A stretch of 64,000 nucleotides of DNA. Source: an uncultured Myxococcales bacterium (GTDB lineage: Bacteria > Myxococcota_A > UBA9042 > DTJE01). The stretch spans positions 1-64,000 of the forward strand of contig CALJUR010000008.1 of the NCBI GenBank assembly GCA_937975765.1, given 5' to 3'. Of this stretch, positions 60,769-64,000 are shown piece after piece. The notes below the pieces were generated by a model. It did not search any database. It was not told the DNA's origin and was given only the letters and a program-made list of their open reading frames with translations. Position numbers and translations under genes: made by a program. Position 1 is the first letter of the stretch. Each line of letters begins with the position of its first letter.

Positions 60769-60798
60769 ACTCTAGCCGCAGGGCCAAGCACGTGTCAA
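60769..60798 (-). promoter_or_regulatory. Sigma-70-like promoter of the OMP gene
   Basis: On the minus strand consensus TTGACA (60798-60793) and TAGAGT (60774-60769) are spaced by 18 bases. The -35 sits within the palindrome GTCAATTGAC at 60794-60803. Confidence 0.55.
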
Positions 60799-61763
60799 TT
60801 GACGGGGCGGCGGAAGGATCGGGACAGGCGGTTGTGGACCTCGGCCCGCAGCGAGGCCGGCTGGACGACGGTGGCGGCGCCGGCGAACGACAGGACCCAG
60901 CCAGCCAGGAAGACGGCGGAATCATAAGGGATGCGAACGTCCACGCCGCCGTCGGGACGGCCCGTCACGTCGGCGGGGGCATGGCGTTCGCGGACCCAGG
61001 CTGCGACGCGGGGCGCGAAGCGGATCGTCGCAACCGGGGGCGAGGCTTCGGGGGGAGAGGACCGGTCGGCGGCTCCGGCGCGGGATCGAGGGGCGGGGCG
61101 GCCGGTGCGGCGGCAGGAGGCCATGCGGTCCATGCGGAAGCGCCGCGGGTCGCCGCGCAGCAGGCAGATCGCGTCCAGGTACCAGTTGCCGTCGCGCAGG
61201 ACCAGGCCCAGCGGGGCGACCGGGCGTTTCGTCACCTCGTCCCGGGAGGCGGACCAGTACTCGATCTCCAGTTCCTCGCCCGCCCTGCACGCTGCCTCGA
61301 CGTCGGCCCATCGCGCGTCGGGCGCGGGGGCCTCCAGGGCGACCACGTCGGGGCCGGGTTCGCCGGGACTGGAGGGGGCCGTCGCGACGTGGGATGCCAC
61401 CTTGGCCAGCACGCGGGATGCCTCCTGGCCGACGGGGGCGGAGGGACCCGAGCACGCGGCCCGGACGGCGGCGGCCAGCGCGGCGAACTCCGCCGGGGTC
61501 AGGGGCAGCGGGCGTCGGCCCAGCCCCTGGTCCAGGCCGGGCGCCAGGTCGACCGTGTCCCCGTCGAGGTCGATGTCCACGTAGCCGTAGCCGCGATCCT
61601 CGTCGCCGTGGACCATCTGCAGGCGCATCACGGCGTCGGCCGCCTGGGCCACCGTCAGGCCGATCCGGGACGCCAGGTCGGACACCTTCATCCGGCCGCC
61701 GGTCTGGCGCAGCGTCGCCAGGATCAGTTGCATGCGCTCGATCTCGCGGGCGGTCGGGTTCAT
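60795..61763 (-). CDS. WYL-domain transcriptional regulator (second of pair)
   Basis: The protein has 322 residues. Its ATG overlaps the stop of the first WYL gene (ATGA). The N-terminal winged helix-like part reads REIERMQLILATLRQTGG, then VSDLASRIGLTVAQAADAVM. The WYL region has EYWSASRDEVTKRPVAPLGL and GNWYLDAICLLRGDPRRFRM. Tandem WYL regulators of this layout (PafB-PafC type) act in DNA-damage control in actinobacteria and occur in deltaproteobacteria. Its target here is unknown. The stop overlaps the OMP promoter. Confidence 0.85.
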   Translation of the reverse strand: MNPTAREIERMQLILATLRQTGGRMKVSDLASRIGLTVAQAADAVMRLQMVHGDEDRGYGYVDIDLDGDTVDLAPGLDQGLGRRPLPLTPAEFAALAAAVRAACSGPSAPVGQEASRVLAKVASHVATAPSSPGEPGPDVVALEAPAPDARWADVEAACRAGEELEIEYWSASRDEVTKRPVAPLGLVLRDGNWYLDAICLLRGDPRRFRMDRMASCRRTGRPAPRSRAGAADRSSPPEASPPVATIRFAPRVAAWVRERHAPADVTGRPDGGVDVRIPYDSAVFLAGWVLSFAGAATVVQPASLRAEVHNRLSRSFRRPVN

Positions 61764-62827
61764 GGCGCGGCCTCCCCCTCGTGGTCCGCCAGCAGCCGGT
61801 CCACCCGGGCGTCCAGCGCCTGGAGGGCCGGCGGGGGCGACAGGATCGCGGCGCGGCCCCACAGCGACAGGACCAGCCCCAGCAGGGGGTCGAGGTTCGT
61901 CACGGACAGGACGACCGTGCAGCCGCCGTCGGGATGCTCCTGGCAGGACAGCGCCGACCCGAACCGGGTGCGGGCCAGCCCCGCGACCGACCGGTCCAGC
62001 CGCAGCGTCACCTGCATCGGCGCGTGCAGGGCCATCTCCCAGGGCTCGCGCCGGGTCCACGCGCCCAGGTCGAACCCGGCGTTGGGCCGGAATGCGTCCG
62101 GGTTCCCCTCCGCGGCGGCCTTCGACACCCGGTGCACGTCGAACAGGCGGACGTCGCCGCGCAGGTGGCAGAATCCCACGAAGTGCCACACGCCGCGGCG
62201 CAGGAAGAGGCCCCAGGGGTCCACCTTGCGGTCGGTCTCGCCTTCGGCCCCCAGCGATCGGTAGGAGATGCGGACGCGGCGGCGCTCGACCACCGCCTCG
62301 GCCAGCACCGCCAGCACCGCTTCCATGCGCGGGGAACGGACGGCCAGTTGGTGGCTGTACGACCAGGCTGCCGCCACGTCGCCGTCCCGGCGCGACAGGT
62401 CCAGGCCGGCCGACAGGGCCGACAGCTTGGCCAGCGCCAGGGCCAGATCGGAACCCAGGGGGAAGCCCTCGACGCCGCCCACCAGGGACGCCGCCAGCCG
62501 TACCGCGTCGGCCTCCGCGGAGTCCAGGCGAAGAACCGGAGCGCGGAAGGGGTCGGCGTCCAGCAGGTACCCGTCCTCCTCGTCCTCGCCGCCCTTCACG
62601 TACCTCAACCGGAGGCCCAGCGAGGCCATCACCTCCTGGTCGCGCAGGAACTTCCGGCGGCCGGCCTCGAACGCCTTGCGGGAGGCCTCGTCGCGGGCCG
62701 TCGATTCCGCGGGCCCGTACGCGCCTTCCATCTGCTCCTGGATGCGTGCCAGCGTGACCGGGGCGCGCCGGTCCAGCAGCAGCGCCACCAGGGAGAGGAT
62801 CCGGATGCCGGGCCCGTCGTCGTGCAT
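61760..62827 (-). CDS. WYL-domain transcriptional regulator (first of pair)
   Basis: The protein has 355 residues, starting MHDDGPGIRILSLVALLLDR, a winged-helix segment for DNA binding. The WYL region has RVRISYRSLGAEGETDRKVD, then PWGLFLRRGVWHFVGFCH and RLFDVHRVSKA. The ATG lies 6 bases after a good -10 box, with no ribosome site, so translation could be leaderless. It is coupled to the second WYL gene. A pair of this type usually forms a heterodimer. The ligand is not known. Confidence 0.85.
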   Translation of the reverse strand: MHDDGPGIRILSLVALLLDRRAPVTLARIQEQMEGAYGPAESTARDEASRKAFEAGRRKFLRDQEVMASLGLRLRYVKGGEDEEDGYLLDADPFRAPVLRLDSAEADAVRLAASLVGGVEGFPLGSDLALALAKLSALSAGLDLSRRDGDVAAAWSYSHQLAVRSPRMEAVLAVLAEAVVERRRVRISYRSLGAEGETDRKVDPWGLFLRRGVWHFVGFCHLRGDVRLFDVHRVSKAAAEGNPDAFRPNAGFDLGAWTRREPWEMALHAPMQVTLRLDRSVAGLARTRFGSALSCQEHPDGGCTVVLSVTNLDPLLGLVLSLWGRAAILSPPPALQALDARVDRLLADHEGEAAP

Positions 62828-62833
62828 GGCGCG

Positions 62834-62862
62834 ATGGTAGAACGCCGGGCGCGGACGGGCAA
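62834..62862 (-). promoter_or_regulatory. Sigma-70-like promoter of the WYL pair
   Basis: On the minus strand TTGCCC (62862-62857) and TACCAT (62839-62834) are spaced by 17 bases. The start would coincide with, or lie within one base of, ATG 62827. Confidence 0.5.
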
Positions 62863-62909
62863 ACAACCGGTCGCCCGACGCCCCCGTGCCGCATCCCGGC
62901 GTTCCTCCG

Positions 62910-62939
62910 TTGACGCCCCCTCCCCCGGTGTGGTTTGAT
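62910..62939 (+). promoter_or_regulatory. Sigma-70-like promoter of the exported protein at 63004
   Basis: TTGACG at 62910-62915 and TTTGAT at 62934-62939 are spaced by 18 bases, leaving a leader of about 58 bases before the ATG. Confidence 0.45.
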
Positions 62940-63003
62940 CCCACCGTTTCACGGGTGTTCGTAGCGCGGATGCGGGGCCCCCTGGGTCACCGAGGAGGAC
63001 GGG

Positions 63004-63573
63004 ATGCGGAGAACCCTGGCGACGTTCCTGATCGCGATCGCGACGATGGCGGCTGGCGCCGCGCGGGCCGAGGCGCCGTTGGCCGCGCCGGACGACGATC
63101 GGCCGCTGTTCGTGCTGAAGAACTTCACGACCCGCGGCTACCAGGTCCAGTCGCGGGAGGAACTGAGGGGCATCGGGCGCGGGTTCCAGGTGCTGGTCCT
63201 GTCGCTGGCGATGCCCGAGGCCGAGAACAAGTGCAAGGAACTGGGCACCCTGCAGCGGCTGTTCGTGCTGGACGGCGAGCGGGTGGAACTGGATTCCTTC
63301 GTCGAGGACGGCGTCGAGGACGCGATCGAGCCCAGCCTCAACACGGCGACCTTCTTCAACCTGAAGTGGTCCGTGACGAAGGGGAAGCCGGGCCTGCTGG
63401 TGCTGTCGGGCGTCACCCCGCAGCAGTCGCCCGGCGAGGCCCCCAGGACGGCCCAGCGGACGCTGGTGCTGCAGTGGACGCCGGACGGCGGGTTCGAGGC
63501 GCTGGTGGACGTGACCAGTTCGCGGCCGGCGGTGGTGGGGCCGGCGGACGTGCGCGTGCCGCTGCAGAAGTGA
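63004..63573 (+). CDS. Exported hypothetical protein
   Basis: The protein has 189 residues. AGGAGG precedes the ATG. A signal peptide ends ARAEA. The mature part is beta-rich with a single Cys (ENKCKELGTLQRLFVLDGER), and ends LQWTPDGGFEALVDVTSSRP. I recognise no family. It is probably periplasmic. The pentapeptide-repeat gene follows after 25 bases. Confidence 0.75.
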   Translation: MRRTLATFLIAIATMAAGAARAEAPLAAPDDDRPLFVLKNFTTRGYQVQSREELRGIGRGFQVLVLSLAMPEAENKCKELGTLQRLFVLDGERVELDSFVEDGVEDAIEPSLNTATFFNLKWSVTKGKPGLLVLSGVTPQQSPGEAPRTAQRTLVLQWTPDGGFEALVDVTSSRPAVVGPADVRVPLQK

Positions 63574-63598
63574 TGCGGCCAGGCCGCGGGGAGGCGCG

Positions 63599-64000
63599 AT
63601 GAGCGCGGGCAGGCAGAAGGTCGAAACCTTCTCCGAGGTCGAGAAGGCGCTGGCCGAACGGGCCCTGGAAGGCTGCCAGGTCCGCCGGCTGGACCTGGGC
63701 ATCCTCCCGCTGGAGGGCGCCCGGTTGCACGCCGTCGAGTTCGTCGAGGTCGGGCTGGCGGGGGCGTCGCTGAAGGGCGTGCGGGCCCGCGAATGCGAGT
63801 GGGCCGGGGCGTCGATGCGGGCGTCGCGGTGGTCGCAGGCCCGGATCGAGGACTCGACCTTCCGCGGGTGCGAGTCGGTCGAGACCTCGTTCCACGGCGC
63901 GGACCTCCTGGGGGTGCGGTTCGAGGAGTGCCCGCTGAACAACGCGGACTTCGAGGGGGCCACGCTGGTCGCGGTCTCCTTCGTGGCGTCGGACCTGTAC
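63599..64000 (+). CDS. Pentapeptide-repeat protein, 5' part (cut by window end)
   Basis: The frame is open from ATG 63599 (GGGGAGG upstream) to the window edge: 134 residues seen. A(D/N)LxG-like units are visible: FVEVGLAGASLKGVRARECE, FHGADLLGVRFEECPLNNAD and FEGATLVAVSFVASDL. They predict the right-handed quadrilateral beta-helix of this family. There is no signal peptide in the visible part. Function is not predictable from the repeat. Confidence 0.8.
   Translation, partial: MSAGRQKVETFSEVEKALAERALEGCQVRRLDLGILPLEGARLHAVEFVEVGLAGASLKGVRARECEWAGASMRASRWSQARIEDSTFRGCESVETSFHGADLLGVRFEECPLNNADFEGATLVAVSFVASDLY

Overview
The window is high-GC bacterial chromosome. Several traits point to Myxococcota or a neighbouring deltaproteobacterial lineage: a probable MYXO-CTERM tail (C-terminal Cys, hydrophobic segment, Arg run) on the protein ending at 36394, an outer-membrane protein that looks like a myxobacterial family, many Cys-rich lipoproteins with CDDGNxCT repeats, Asp/Val-rich lipoproteins, and a sigma-54 promoter in front of a type IV pilus minor-pilin operon. 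No phage integrase, IS element, CRISPR array or rRNA was seen. This assignment is inference from sequence features only.

Layout. 1-8455: a one-directional cluster of secreted or lipid-anchored surface proteins. Four share an N-terminal beta module (core GYNGV) joined to different C-terminal tips: an FGE-sulfatase/C-type-lectin fold, GNVGIG repeats, or Cys-rich ends. A 14-repeat RCC1 lipoprotein lies among them. 8479-12570: a two-gene unit of a double AAA+ ATPase of the type linked to extracellular contractile injection systems (eCIS), followed by a DUF4157 protein whose C-terminal half carries a zinc-phospholipase-C-like motif; this is the most interesting locus. 12602-24442: mostly housekeeping genes (lytic transglycosylase, RlmI-like methyltransferase, FtsY, ValRS, FHA, PilZ, glycogen synthase, acyl-CoA carboxyltransferase, UspA), with a dispersed GC-rich palindrome in the gaps. 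24509-31326: minus-strand folE-nudix-DHH operon, divergent dapF, a large exported protein, a stand-alone rplC with its own promoter, an FmdB-type zinc ribbon and an amidohydrolase.

31449-36394: a GT2 glycosyltransferase, then a small protein, a UbiB-like kinase, an OmpA-like lipoprotein and a BNR-repeat exported protein. 36431-50109: very Cys-rich lipoproteins flank a tightly overlapping five-gene minus-strand operon (Cys-rich lipoprotein, 1270-residue AsmA/TamB-like protein, small lipoprotein, 1168-residue propeller/helical-repeat protein, CXXCH lipoprotein), which looks like an envelope-biogenesis module. 50190-52283: yfgM-bamB synteny and tRNA-Gln(TTG). 52369-58731: minor pilin operon fimT-pilV-pilW-pilX-pilY1 behind a textbook -24/-12 promoter. 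58893-62827: an outer-membrane barrel-like protein and a tandem pair of WYL regulators that may be leaderless. 63004-64000: an exported hypothetical protein and the start of a pentapeptide-repeat protein cut by the window edge.

Genes are dense and frequently coupled by ATGA/GTGA overlaps. No intergenic gap exceeds 300 bases. Because GC is high, very long antisense ORFs exist opposite most real genes and were discarded.
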